From assembly GCF_050434145.1 (NCBI RefSeq), contig NZ_JBNPVX010000004.1:1-64000 (forward strand): DNA of 64,000 nt, read 5' to 3'. This document shows positions 36,901-46,080 of the stretch, piece after piece. This stretch comes from JAISST01 sp050434145 (GTDB lineage: Bacteria; Fusobacteriota; Fusobacteriia; Fusobacteriales; Fusobacteriaceae). The notes beneath the pieces were generated by a model. That model saw only the letters and a list, made by a program, of their open reading frames with translations. It was not told the DNA's origin and did no database searches. The translations under genes and the position numbers were made by a program. How positions within the stretch are numbered: position 1 is the first letter of the stretch; the number at the start of each line of letters is the position of its first letter.

Positions 36901-37722
36901 ATGGAAGAAAGAAGCCTCATATCTCTATATTTGGAAGATATCAGAAAATACAAAATATTGAGTAAAGAAGAAGAATTCGAACTTTTGAATAGAATAACAA
37001 ACGGAGATGAAGAAGCCAAAAATCAGCTTATTCTTTCCAATCTTCGTTTGGTAGTAAATGTAGCCAAAGGATATACCAACAAAGGAATGGGTTTTATTGA
37101 CCTAGTGAGTGAAGGGAATTTTGGACTGATACATGCAATAGAAAAGTTTGACATTAATAGGGGTTTTAGATTTTCAACTTATGCAGTGTGGTGGATAAAA
37201 CAAGCTATAAGCAAAGCTGTAATAAATAAAGGAAGAGATATTAGAATTCCTTCATATAGATATGATTTGTTAAATAAAGTAAACAGATATATCATGTCTA
37301 AATTAAAAGAGGAAGGTTTTTATCCAAATGTAGAAAAGATTTCAAGTGAATTAAATATACCAAGAGATAAAGTAGAGAAAATAATGCTTGATTTTCAAGA
37401 TACGATGTCTTTGAATATGTCTATTGGCGAAGATATTTATCTGGAAGATACCTTATCATTTGATGATGGAGTTTCTTTAGAAGATAAAGTAATAGATGAA
37501 ATGGAAAGAAAGCAAGTTATAGAATATGTAAATACTTTGAATGAAAGAGAAAAAGAAATATTAAAATTAAGATTTGGGCTAGAAGGATGTGAAATACATA
37601 CTTTAGAAGAGATTGGAAATGCATTTAATATTACACGTGAACGAGTGAGACAAATAGAAAAGCGAACATTACAAAAATTAAGAGTAAAATATTCTAAAGA
37701 GTTTAAAGAAAAGCGTTCATAA
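36901..37722 (+). CDS. RNA polymerase sigma-70 family factor (RpoD-like, group 2)
   Basis: 273 residues. Region 1.2 is at about 6-35, region 2 carries SNLRLVVNVAKGYTNKG...DLVSEGNFGLIHAIEKFD and RFSTYAVWWIKQAI (near 48-105), region 3 lies at about 110-185 and region 4 (near 205-268) ends with RVRQIEKRTLQKLR. Region 1.1 and the long spacer of the housekeeping factor are missing. It may be an alternative factor or a compact primary one; the window cannot decide. The frame ends just before element copy E. Confidence 0.9.
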   Translation: MEERSLISLYLEDIRKYKILSKEEEFELLNRITNGDEEAKNQLILSNLRLVVNVAKGYTNKGMGFIDLVSEGNFGLIHAIEKFDINRGFRFSTYAVWWIKQAISKAVINKGRDIRIPSYRYDLLNKVNRYIMSKLKEEGFYPNVEKISSELNIPRDKVEKIMLDFQDTMSLNMSIGEDIYLEDTLSFDDGVSLEDKVIDEMERKQVIEYVNTLNEREKEILKLRFGLEGCEIHTLEEIGNAFNITRERVRQIEKRTLQKLRVKYSKEFKEKRS

Positions 37723-37735
37723 GTTCATCTAGCTA

Positions 37736-38029
37736 GAGAGCTGCGAAATAGAGATTTCTTTTCATTATATTTAGTGAAAATTTCTTTGATATTATCAATT
37801 CTTTTAGGGGTTGGGAGTAGCACAATGAATGTCAAAGACATGAGTTATGCTTATGAGGATAGTAGTTCGTGATTACAGTGAGTTCAAAAGTGGCAAGTAG
37901 CCCCCAAAAGCACTCAAGTGCTGCTCACCACTAACAATCGTCGAGCAAAGCAAGACTGAAGAAAAATAAGAGTTAAGAAAAGGATAAAAGCTTGAATTTA
38001 CAAGAGTAAAAATAATTTAACAATAGTTT
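37736..38029 (+). repeat. Intergenic element family, copy E (near full length)
   Basis: Left end GAGAGCTGCGAAATAGAG, a middle with AAGTGCTGCTCACC, a CGTC...GACT stem, ACTGAAGAAAAATAAG, TTGAATTTACAAGAG and right end AAAATAATTTAACAATAG. More diverged than copies A-D. It fills the gap between the sigma factor and dnaN, co-oriented with dnaN and ending 35 nt before the dnaN ATG. Confidence 0.7.
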
Positions 38030-38064
38030 AAAGTTTATCTAGTTGGTAGGAGGAATTGTATAAA

Positions 38065-39324
38065 ATGATATTTAAGGTAAAAAGAGAAGAGTTTTTAAAA
38101 GGAATAAAGACTGTAGAGAAAGCAATTTTTGATAATAAAATAAAGCCTATTATTTCATGTGCGTATATGGAAGCTAGAGAGAGAGAATTACTTTTTTGTG
38201 GTACAAATTTGGAAATGACAATAATTACTACCATACCTTGTGATGACGTTATTGCTGAAGGTAAAATAGTTTTTCAACATGATATAGTTCAAGAATATGT
38301 TAATGAATTAAAAGATGATAAAATCACTGTTAGTATCAGTGAAGATAATTTATTGATAGAAGGAGAAGATTCTTCGTCTGAATTTACTTTAATGAATCCA
38401 GATGATTATCCTAAAATACCAATTGATTCGGAATTTGATTCCAAAGAAGAAAACTTTGTAATTGATTCTAAAATATTAGTAGATTTGTTTGAAAAAATTA
38501 AATTTGCAGCTTCAACATCCAATGAAAAACTTTCAATGAATTGTGTGAGAATGGAAAGTGAAGGAAACAATATAAGATTTATTGCAACTGATGCTTATAG
38601 GTTAGCATATTTGGAATATAAAATGCCAAAAGTGAATAAAGATGTAAAAGTAAGCATTCCTTTAGTGGCAGTAGATGCAGTGGTAAAAATATTGAATACA
38701 AATGAAAATAAAAACGTTAAGTTTTATACTGAAGAAGGAAAGGTATTTTTCAAATCTGATGATACTTTGACCATTAGTAGAGTAATTGATCTAGAGTTCC
38801 ATAATTATGGTGTAGTATTAAATAATAATCAATATGATAAAAAATTGATTATAGGTGGAGATGAGTTTAACAAAATCTTAAAAAGGGTAATGATATTTTC
38901 AAGAAACAATGCTGAAGCAAAATATGGTGGGATTTTTGAAATAAATAATTTAGAATTAGTAATAGAAGGTGAAAATGATGTAGCTCAAGTAAGAGAAACA
39001 GCAGAAGTAAATTATGTTGGTGATGACATTAAGATTGGTCTGAATGTAAAATTCATACTTGATTTCACTCAAAATCTTACTAAAAATGATGAAATCTGTG
39101 TAGAGCTAATGAATCCTAACAGTTTTGTAAGATTTTCTATATCTGAAAATTCAAAACAAGAAAAGACAGTTGAAGATAATAACTCAGAAGATAAAGAGAT
39201 CGAAACTAATATTGAAGAAAAATCTGATGCTGAAGAAGTAGTAGAAAAAATCGAAAATGATGCAAAGAATAGTTACATAGAGAAGTATACATATATTGTA
39301 ATGCCATATGCATATAAAAAATAG
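38065..39324 (+). CDS. dnaN: DNA polymerase III beta subunit (sliding clamp) with acidic insertion
   Basis: 419 residues; a usual clamp is near 370. Three clamp domains are recognisable, including LMNPDDYPKIP near 107-117, FIATDAYRLAYLEYK near 172-186 and the ending YIVMPYAY. Between the third domain (LMNPNSFVRFSI, near 348-359) and that last strand lies an acidic stretch of about 45 residues (near 363-405). The ATG at 38065 is preferred to a TTG 9 bp earlier, which is too close to AGGAGG. No dnaA or oriC is nearby. Confidence 0.9.
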   Translation: MIFKVKREEFLKGIKTVEKAIFDNKIKPIISCAYMEARERELLFCGTNLEMTIITTIPCDDVIAEGKIVFQHDIVQEYVNELKDDKITVSISEDNLLIEGEDSSSEFTLMNPDDYPKIPIDSEFDSKEENFVIDSKILVDLFEKIKFAASTSNEKLSMNCVRMESEGNNIRFIATDAYRLAYLEYKMPKVNKDVKVSIPLVAVDAVVKILNTNENKNVKFYTEEGKVFFKSDDTLTISRVIDLEFHNYGVVLNNNQYDKKLIIGGDEFNKILKRVMIFSRNNAEAKYGGIFEINNLELVIEGENDVAQVRETAEVNYVGDDIKIGLNVKFILDFTQNLTKNDEICVELMNPNSFVRFSISENSKQEKTVEDNNSEDKEIETNIEEKSDAEEVVEKIENDAKNSYIEKYTYIVMPYAYKK

Positions 39325-39345
39325 AATGCTAAAACATGAAAAAAT

Positions 39346-39373
39346 AAAGAGATTGCCATTGCAGTCTCTTTTT
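39346..39373 (+). terminator. Rho-independent terminator after dnaN
   Basis: AAAGAGATTGC (39346-39356) pairs with GCAGTCTCTTT around CATT, then T residues. Confidence 0.75.
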
Positions 39374-39569
39374 AATTTACATTAAAAAAGATTATTAAAA
39401 AATAATGTTTTATTGTTGCAATCAGTATTTAATATCTCTTTGGAAAAAATAAGATTAGAAAAAGAAATTACTCAATTAATAGAGACAAATTTTTTACATA
39501 TAATATTTAGAAATTTAACATGTATATAAGATGACACAAAACGAAAACAATTGATTAAAAATTCGAAAT

Positions 39570-39761
39570 ATGATATTATTAGTTTGTAATTTAAAATTAT
39601 TAGATCATCCATTTTTAGGTGCCCTAGCTGCAATGAGAAGTGAGGAAAATAAAAATATTATACATGAGAAAAGTAAGAGAAAGAATAAATTTTTTACTCA
39701 AGAGTTGAAAGAAAGACTACATCCGTTATCATTTTTTAAAAAAATGAAAGTAGATGAGTAG
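39570..39761 (+). pseudogene. Gene remnant, fragment 1
   Basis: A 63-codon open frame with no ribosome site and an implausible start. Its translation (HPFLGALAAMRSEENKNII and a charged C-terminal part) looks protein-like but matches nothing I know. With the fragment at 39824-40000 it forms a decayed stretch in an otherwise empty interval of about 900 bp between dnaN and the DUF116 gene. Confidence 0.35.
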
Positions 39762-39823
39762 AAAATAACTAATAATTGACATTATTAGTTATATTTTGAT
39801 GTAAATTTTTTTGTAGATAGTAG

Positions 39824-40000
39824 CCATCACTTTTAAAATTATACAAAGATAATTTCTCATCTGTGATAAACTATATTTTTGGTTTAAAAGAAGAATGTCA
39901 TAATATAGTGACTACTGATAATAATGATTTAGTTGATGATAAAATAATTATGGTGCCTTTTAAAGAGCCCACCGAAAAATATTTAGTTACAAATTTATAA
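39824..40000 (+). pseudogene. Gene remnant, fragment 2
   Basis: 59 codons open from a stop to a TAA, with no start codon near the beginning; the translation includes NYIFGLKEECHNIVTTDNND and MVPFKEPTEKYLV. It reads like the C-terminal end of a lost protein. It may come from the same gene as fragment 1. No known family recognised. Confidence 0.35.
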
Positions 40001-40097
40001 TGTTAACTTTGGAATTAATAAAGAAAAATAATGATGAATGTGCTGTTAATTCATTTTAATGAAATTCTACTGTTAAACTTTCAAATAAGATTCTCAA

Positions 40098-40141
40098 AAC
40101 CTTTTATGATAAACGAAATTGTTCATAGAAGGTTTTTTCTT
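40098..40141 (+). terminator. Terminator-like hairpin upstream of the DUF116 gene
   Basis: ACCTTTTATGA and TCATAGAAGGT pair with one mismatch across a long loop and are followed by six T. It probably closed the decayed gene before it. Confidence 0.55.
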
Positions 40142-40202
40142 GTGGAAAGAAAAATAATAGAAATTGAAAAAAAGCTTTTTTTATATAAACCTATGATAAA
40201 CT

Positions 40203-40230
40203 TTGACTTTAGAGCCAAATATGTTATAAT
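40203..40230 (+). promoter_or_regulatory. Promoter of the DUF116-TPR-TonB gene block
   Basis: TTGACT (40203-40208) and TATAAT (40225-40230) with a 16-bp spacer and a TG ahead of the -10, about 48 bp before the ATG at 40279. The genes that follow are closely spaced, so this may drive the entire block. Confidence 0.7.
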
Positions 40231-40278
40231 GAAAATGAAAAAGTGTTTTAAAATTTTGATAAATATATAGAGGAATAT

Positions 40279-40869
40279 ATGATAAGAAAAATAAAGAAAA
40301 TAATAATGAAAATGGTATATGGGACATCCTATGGATTGTATCTGATGACAGAGTCAAGTACTGGCAAGGAACAAAAAAGCTTAAATAAAGTGGCTCAAAA
40401 ATTTATAGAATTTAATAATAAAAGAATTTTGAGAAAAATAAAAGAGGGAGATTCCATTGACAAAAGTCGTATTATAATACTATTACCTCACTGCTTACAA
40501 AATTATAATTGTACTTATAGAATAACTACTGAAATCAACAACTGTAGAAAATGTGGTGTGTGTGTAATTGGAGATTTAAAACAATTGCAAGAAGATTATG
40601 GGATAAATGTCAAAGTAGCTACAGGAGGAACTTTGGCAAGAAAACATATCAAAGACATAAGAGCTAAACTAGTAGTAGCTGTGGCTTGTAAGAGGGATCT
40701 CATGTCTGGAGTATGTGATGCTTTTCCAGTACATGTTTATGGTGTATTTAATGAAATAACAGAAGAGCCTTGTATTAATACTACCGTTTCTGTTAATAAA
40801 ATAAGGGTATTTTTAGACAAAATTTTAAATGATGGAAAAATAATTGGAGGCGGAAATGAAAAAAAATAA
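40279..40869 (+). CDS. DUF116 domain-containing protein
   Basis: 196 residues. The DUF116 core runs from LLPHCLQNYNC (near 69-79) through NCRKCGVCVIGDL (near 93-105), ATGGTLARK and VAVACKRDLMSGVCD to GVFNEITEEPCINT, with many conserved cysteines that suggest a metal or Fe-S site. Function unknown in the family. The 3' end overlaps the start of the TPR protein gene, so the two are translationally coupled. Confidence 0.88.
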   Translation: MIRKIKKIIMKMVYGTSYGLYLMTESSTGKEQKSLNKVAQKFIEFNNKRILRKIKEGDSIDKSRIIILLPHCLQNYNCTYRITTEINNCRKCGVCVIGDLKQLQEDYGINVKVATGGTLARKHIKDIRAKLVVAVACKRDLMSGVCDAFPVHVYGVFNEITEEPCINTTVSVNKIRVFLDKILNDGKIIGGGNEKK

Positions 40870-43687
40870 GATTATTTTAGGAACATTATTAAGTATTTTA
40901 TTAGCAACGACATCTTTTGCAGGTGAACGAGATGATATGTCATATTTAGATGAACTCTACAATCAAAAAAAATTTGAGATGGCTGTAACAGAATCTGAAA
41001 GATTTTTGGATAATTATCCAAAATCAAAATATAAGAGTTCTGTACTAGAAAGAACAGCGAAAACTTATTTTTTATTAGGAAAGTATGAAAATGCAATCAA
41101 ATGTTTCAAAGCATATTTGGCAGAAGGTAAAGTGAAAAATAGTGATGAAACAAATTATTATATGACTAGAGCTTATGCTTCTCTTGGAAATAAAAAAGAT
41201 AGTGATTACTATCAGATGATGATAAACACAAAAAGTGAATATTATGATAGAGGGGTTTATGAAGTAGGTCTGACATACATAGCTAAAGAAGACTATAATT
41301 CTGCTAAAAATAAGTTGGATCAATTGACAGTTGGAAATGGAAAATATGCAAATGATGCTATACTTGGAATGGCTCTTATGTCGTATAATACTGGAAAAAA
41401 TAAAAATGCCTTGGAATATTTGAATAGACTGGCTACTAATAGAGTAGCAGATAAAAATAAATCTATGGTAGGTTTTTTATACGGTTCGGTATATTACAAA
41501 GAGAATAATCTGAATGAAGCTGCCAAAAAATTTGAAGAAGTAATACAAAGGGATGTAACCAGTGATTATGGTAAAAAATCTTTGATTAGTCTGTCTGAAA
41601 TATACATGAAGTTAGGAAACGATGCTAAAATAAATGAAATTATTGACAAGACTAAAGATATTAAAGTAAAAAGTGAAATGTCAAGAATAGTTGGTGATTC
41701 TTATGCCAATAAAGGTAATTATAATAAGGCATTATCATATTATCAAAAGGTAACAAGTGGAAGAGATCTGCAAGCTATCTATGGACAAGGATATTCATTA
41801 TTCAAATTGAATAGAGATGCTGAAGCATTAACGCAATTTAATAAGCTTGTAAACACATCTTATTATTCAAGAGCGTTGTATTATATATTTGCAATTGACT
41901 ATAGAATGAAGAATTATCAAAAGATTGTTAATAATAGAGGACTTGTGGATAAGGTAAAGATTTCAAAAGAAGATAAAAATAATATTAATAATATTATAGC
42001 TAATTCTGCATATGAGCTAGGTGATAGAAAACTTGCTTATAGTCTATATAAAACTACATATGATCAAAATCCAACTAAGGAAAATCTGTATAGAATAATT
42101 GTTCTTGCTAGCCAAAATAATGATGTGGCTAACCTTGAAAAACAATTTAACTTGTACAATAAAAATTTTCCTAAAGATGGAGAATATAGAAGTAGAATTT
42201 ATAGGACAATGGGGAATGCTTATTATTCGTCTGGTCAGACTAATAAAGCTTTGGAAGTTTATAAACAATATTTGGCAATATCAAAAGATCCTAAAGTACT
42301 AGAAAATTTGATTTCTATTTTGCTAAATACACAAAACTATAAAGATTTACTTTCATATGTAGAAAAAGATGAACCTTCTATTGAGAACACTTATTTGAAA
42401 GGAATTGCAAATGTGGGGTTGGGTAACTATGAAATTGCTGATAAATATTTTATAGAAATTTTAAATGATGAAAATAAAACTAATGAACAAATTATTAAGT
42501 CTAACTTTAATAGGATAAGAAATTTCTTCTTATGGGAAAAATATGACGATGTTATAAAAACTGGTGAAGCTTATCTGACATCAGAAGGTGCTACCAATAA
42601 AGAAGAAGTAATTGATAAAATAGGTGTAAGCTATTTTAGATTGGACAAGTATGCTAAAAGCAGAGAGTGGTATGAAAAACTCTTGGGAAATAATCAATAT
42701 GATCAATATGCTAAGTTCCAAATAGCTGATACATATTATGGTGAGAAAAATTTACAGAAAGCAAAGGAAGAATACAAAAAAGTTTATGAAGAATATCCTA
42801 GTGGAGAATATGGTGAAAAAGGTTATTATTGGTATTTGAATGTTCTAGCTAATCTAGGTGAAACAGCTACTTTTAACAGTGAAAGAGATTTATTTTTGGA
42901 AAAATATCCAAAGAGTGTAATGGTTGATAATATATTGATACTTTCTGCAGCAGTATCTGAGTATTCTAAGGACAATGAAGGAGCTATAAATCATTATAAA
43001 AAGCTATATCAATCTACAAAAGATGATAAACTCAAAAGTGATGCAGGTCAAAAAATTTTGGAAGTATATTTGATGGGAAATCAAGTAGAACCAGCAAAAG
43101 AATTTATAAAAAGTATTCCAAATGGTGAAATGAAAAATTATTACACTTCTATTATAAATGAAAAAGAAGGTAATGTTGATGGTGCTTTTGAGCAAAATAA
43201 AAAATTATTAGATAGCAAAAAATATGGTGATTATGCAAATTTTAATGTTGGAACTTATTATTTCAAGAAAAATGATTTGGAAAATGCAAGAAAATACTAT
43301 GATAATGTATTAAAACTAGAAGCAAGTGTATACAAAGATATTGCTACTTATCAATTGGCAGCAATATTAGAAAAAGAAGGAAAAATAGAAGATGCATTCA
43401 GAGAATATACGAGAGCATATGTAATGTATCCTGGGAAATATCATCAAATATCAAAGATGCGTGCAGGAGAAATGGCTGAAAAGCTTGGGAAAATAAAGGA
43501 AGCGTTTGGAATTTATGAAGAACTATATAGATTAGGTGATAAGCTTGGGTATAAAGAAGCAGTTTTGGAAAAGTTAATAATATATTCTTTAGGCCTTCAA
43601 AATAAACCTGATGCTAAAAAATATTATGATGAATTATTGAAATTAAATAAAGAATTAGCAGCAAAATATGAAAAAAGTGTAAAATAG
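40856..43687 (+). CDS. Large periplasmic tetratricopeptide-repeat protein
   Basis: 943 residues from the ATG at 40856, which has GGAGGCGG before it; a TTG 12 bp earlier is only part of that site. Signal peptide MKKNKIILGTLLS... ending near 22 (SFAG). The remainder is about two dozen TPR-like helix pairs (patterns such as FLLGKYENAIKCFKAYL and YYFKKNDLENARKYYDNVL). No enzymatic domain. Position ahead of exbB/exbD/tonB suggests a scaffold or periplasmic partner of that energised system; this is inference. Confidence 0.88.
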   Translation: MKKNKIILGTLLSILLATTSFAGERDDMSYLDELYNQKKFEMAVTESERFLDNYPKSKYKSSVLERTAKTYFLLGKYENAIKCFKAYLAEGKVKNSDETNYYMTRAYASLGNKKDSDYYQMMINTKSEYYDRGVYEVGLTYIAKEDYNSAKNKLDQLTVGNGKYANDAILGMALMSYNTGKNKNALEYLNRLATNRVADKNKSMVGFLYGSVYYKENNLNEAAKKFEEVIQRDVTSDYGKKSLISLSEIYMKLGNDAKINEIIDKTKDIKVKSEMSRIVGDSYANKGNYNKALSYYQKVTSGRDLQAIYGQGYSLFKLNRDAEALTQFNKLVNTSYYSRALYYIFAIDYRMKNYQKIVNNRGLVDKVKISKEDKNNINNIIANSAYELGDRKLAYSLYKTTYDQNPTKENLYRIIVLASQNNDVANLEKQFNLYNKNFPKDGEYRSRIYRTMGNAYYSSGQTNKALEVYKQYLAISKDPKVLENLISILLNTQNYKDLLSYVEKDEPSIENTYLKGIANVGLGNYEIADKYFIEILNDENKTNEQIIKSNFNRIRNFFLWEKYDDVIKTGEAYLTSEGATNKEEVIDKIGVSYFRLDKYAKSREWYEKLLGNNQYDQYAKFQIADTYYGEKNLQKAKEEYKKVYEEYPSGEYGEKGYYWYLNVLANLGETATFNSERDLFLEKYPKSVMVDNILILSAAVSEYSKDNEGAINHYKKLYQSTKDDKLKSDAGQKILEVYLMGNQVEPAKEFIKSIPNGEMKNYYTSIINEKEGNVDGAFEQNKKLLDSKKYGDYANFNVGTYYFKKNDLENARKYYDNVLKLEASVYKDIATYQLAAILEKEGKIEDAFREYTRAYVMYPGKYHQISKMRAGEMAEKLGKIKEAFGIYEELYRLGDKLGYKEAVLEKLIIYSLGLQNKPDAKKYYDELLKLNKELAAKYEKSVK

Positions 43688-43697
43688 GAGGAATTCA

Positions 43698-44045
43698 ATG
43701 AAAAAAATGTTAGGTGCGTGTTTTATGCTATCTTTTATGGTTTTATCTGCCTCAGAAGTAGTGCCATCTATGGATAAAGAAGTAGTAGGTGTTAATAAAG
43801 AGCAGTTGGATGCAAGAAATGTAGATCAATCAGATATACAAGTTGATAAATCTGCTGTAAACTCTTCTTCATCAGAAAGATTTGTGAATCAAGGGAATAC
43901 ATCTTCCAATAAAATAAAAGTAATTCAAACAGAAAAAAGTGATTTGGAAAGGGAAGTATCAAGTAAATCAGAAAAATCAGGTGGAAATGCTTTGAAATGG
44001 GTAATAGGGGTGCTAGGAGTAGCTGCATTAATAATTGCATTATAA
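43698..44045 (+). CDS. Small exported protein with C-terminal membrane anchor
   Basis: 115 residues. N-terminal signal-like segment (about 1-18), a polar, serine-rich middle (about 20-95) and a C-terminal hydrophobic helix (about 98-115). No recognised domain. Ten bp after the TPR gene and 20 bp before exbB with a GGAGG site, so it belongs to the same operon and may be a membrane partner of the ExbBD/TonB proteins. Confidence 0.7.
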   Translation: MKKMLGACFMLSFMVLSASEVVPSMDKEVVGVNKEQLDARNVDQSDIQVDKSAVNSSSSERFVNQGNTSSNKIKVIQTEKSDLEREVSSKSEKSGGNALKWVIGVLGVAALIIAL

Positions 44046-44065
44046 TTTAAAGGAGAAAAGTTACT

Positions 44066-44674
44066 ATGTATTGGATAAAAAATGGTGGAGTATTATTATA
44101 TGTTATTATTTTTATGTCTGTAATAGGTATCACAGTAATAATAGAAAGATTGGTATACTATAAGATAAAAGAAAAAGATAATCAAGGTGAAATTGATGAA
44201 AAAGTGAAGAAACATATAGAAAAAGGAGAGATAAAAGAAGCTATATTGGACTTAAATGAAAAGAAAAGCTCTTCTGCTATGGTTTTGAGAGACATTTTGA
44301 TTTATTTTTATAAAAATAAAAATACAACTATTACTTCTCTTGAAGAAAAGGGAAAAGAAAAAGCAATGGCGTATATGCCACAAGTAGAAAGAAATATGTG
44401 GTTATTATCCTTGGTTGCTCATACTACACCATTATTAGGTCTATTAGGAACTGTCATAGGAATGATAAAAGCATTCCAAGGGGTGGCACTCCATGGTACT
44501 GGAGATGCTACAGTGTTGGCTACAGGGATATATGAGGCTCTGATTACTACAGCAGGAGGTCTTATTGCTGCAATACCTGCTCTGTTCTTTTATAATTATT
44601 TTAATAAAAAAATAGATGAAATATACGGAAATATTGAAAAAAATGTGACTGAACTAATTAACTATTTTAGATAA
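44066..44674 (+). CDS. exbB: ExbB/TolQ family proton channel protein
   Basis: 202 residues with three membrane segments (about 7-25, 112-135 and 154-175). The family core is present: WLLSLVAHTTPLLGLLGTVIGMIKAF near 110-135 and ITTAGGLIAAIPALFFYNYF near 156-175. With ExbD it uses the proton-motive force to drive TonB. Followed by exbD 27 bp downstream. Confidence 0.95.
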   Translation: MYWIKNGGVLLYVIIFMSVIGITVIIERLVYYKIKEKDNQGEIDEKVKKHIEKGEIKEAILDLNEKKSSSAMVLRDILIYFYKNKNTTITSLEEKGKEKAMAYMPQVERNMWLLSLVAHTTPLLGLLGTVIGMIKAFQGVALHGTGDATVLATGIYEALITTAGGLIAAIPALFFYNYFNKKIDEIYGNIEKNVTELINYFR

Positions 44675-44701
44675 GATTGAAGAGCAAAGTAGGAGATTTA
44701 T

Positions 44702-45148
44702 ATGAAGTTAGAACGGAATCTAAAAAGAAGGCAAGGAAATTTGATACTTGAGATGACACCATTGATAGATGTGGTGTTTTTGTTATTGATATTTTTCCTT
44801 GTAGCAACAACTACTGAAGATATAAGGAGTGGAATAAAGATAGAACTACCACAATCTAGTTCTAAAGAAGTGACCAGTGCAAAAGAATTGCAAATTACTA
44901 TTGCTGACGATAAAGATATATACTTGAGTTATAAAGATCAAGAAACATCTAAGCAAGTTAAAATTGAAAAATCAGCATTGAAAGAAGAATTAAAAAATCG
45001 TTTATCAGAAATTGAAAAGAAAAATATATTAATTAGTGCAGACAAAAAAGTTGATTATGGATATGTTGTAGAAATAATGAGTATAGCTAAAGAGTCAGGG
45101 GCTATATCATTAGATATTGATACTGCAGATATAAAAGTAAGTAGATAA
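44702..45148 (+). CDS. exbD: ExbD/TolR family biopolymer transport protein
   Basis: 148 residues. One membrane helix (about 18-36) holds the proton-carrying aspartate in MTPLIDVVFLLLIFFLV (aspartate near residue 23). The periplasmic part ends with ISADKKVDYGYVVEIMSIAKESG near 115-137. Works with ExbB and TonB encoded on either side. Confidence 0.95.
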   Translation: MKLERNLKRRQGNLILEMTPLIDVVFLLLIFFLVATTTEDIRSGIKIELPQSSSKEVTSAKELQITIADDKDIYLSYKDQETSKQVKIEKSALKEELKNRLSEIEKKNILISADKKVDYGYVVEIMSIAKESGAISLDIDTADIKVSR

Positions 45149-45165
45149 TTTTAAGGGGGATTTTT

Positions 45166-46062
45166 GTGAAAAAAATAGATTATATAAGTTTATTTATTTC
45201 TATTATCATAAATTTTCTCATTTTATTCTGCATTCCAGGGCTAAAATTAGAAACTCTTATGAATCAAAAGATAAAAGTGGGATTGGTTTCATTTGATAAT
45301 GATAAAAAAATCAAAATAGATAGTAGTAAGTCTGCAAATACCAATACAAAAGACAAGAATTTATCTGCTACTAATACCAATACAAGTACAACAGAAAAAG
45401 ATAACGAAAAAAGTTCATCTAGCACTGCTATTGATCTGAATAAACTGTCTGAAGAAATATCAATGCCAGAAGTAAATATTTTGTCAAGTGATTTTGCTCA
45501 TAGTGGTGAGAGTAGATTATCACATGACTTTAAAAAAAGTAAAGTAATGACTAATGAAATAAAAGCGTTTGATGAAAAAAGGGAAGTAGAGATTGAACCA
45601 GTGAAGAATAGTCTTAATAGAGAAGTAAAGGATAAGAATGAAAATTTTCAGATTGATTCAATAGGTGAAAAAGTTGAGTTTAACTCTGAAATAGGAACTG
45701 ATATAGTTTTTGATAGAATTTTGGAAAGAGAAGATGGTGTAGAGGGTCTACCGAGTGGTTATAAGTTAGGTACAGAGGATGGAAGTATAGTAGCAAGATG
45801 GGATAATAGTAATAAAGAACCAATTTACCCAGAAAAGGCGCAATTACGCGGAATGCATGGAACAGTTACTATAAAAATGTCCATTGATGAAAAGGGAAAT
45901 ATACTTACATTTATATTGGAAAAAGGTAGTGGAGTGCCTGAGATTAATCAAGCAATAGAGGAAGTCGGCCGTACTTGGAAAATATATCTTAGTAGATATG
46001 GGCAGAATGTAATGGGGGATGTAATACTTGAATATAATTTTACATTGAAAGGTCAAGAATAA
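45166..46062 (+). CDS. tonB: TonB-like energy transducer
   Basis: 298 residues from a GTG start after GGGGG. N-terminal membrane anchor (about 7-24), a long serine/threonine/glutamate-rich periplasmic linker (about 35-205) rather than the usual proline-rich one, and a C-terminal TonB domain (about 213-296) with YPEKAQLRGMHGTVTIKMSI and a final EYNFTL strand. It should connect ExbBD to outer-membrane receptors, none of which lie in the window. Confidence 0.9.
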   Translation: MKKIDYISLFISIIINFLILFCIPGLKLETLMNQKIKVGLVSFDNDKKIKIDSSKSANTNTKDKNLSATNTNTSTTEKDNEKSSSSTAIDLNKLSEEISMPEVNILSSDFAHSGESRLSHDFKKSKVMTNEIKAFDEKREVEIEPVKNSLNREVKDKNENFQIDSIGEKVEFNSEIGTDIVFDRILEREDGVEGLPSGYKLGTEDGSIVARWDNSNKEPIYPEKAQLRGMHGTVTIKMSIDEKGNILTFILEKGSGVPEINQAIEEVGRTWKIYLSRYGQNVMGDVILEYNFTLKGQE

Positions 46063-46080
46063 AGTTTTGAGGTGAAGGAT

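Noticed and set aside
38029..38065. Replication origin next to dnaN
   Set aside because: No dnaA gene, no cluster of DnaA boxes and no AT-rich unwinding region distinct from the background.
40031..40270. 79-codon open frame before the DUF116 gene
   Set aside because: It runs through the terminator hairpin and the TTGACT/TATAAT promoter, has no ribosome site, and its composition looks non-coding.
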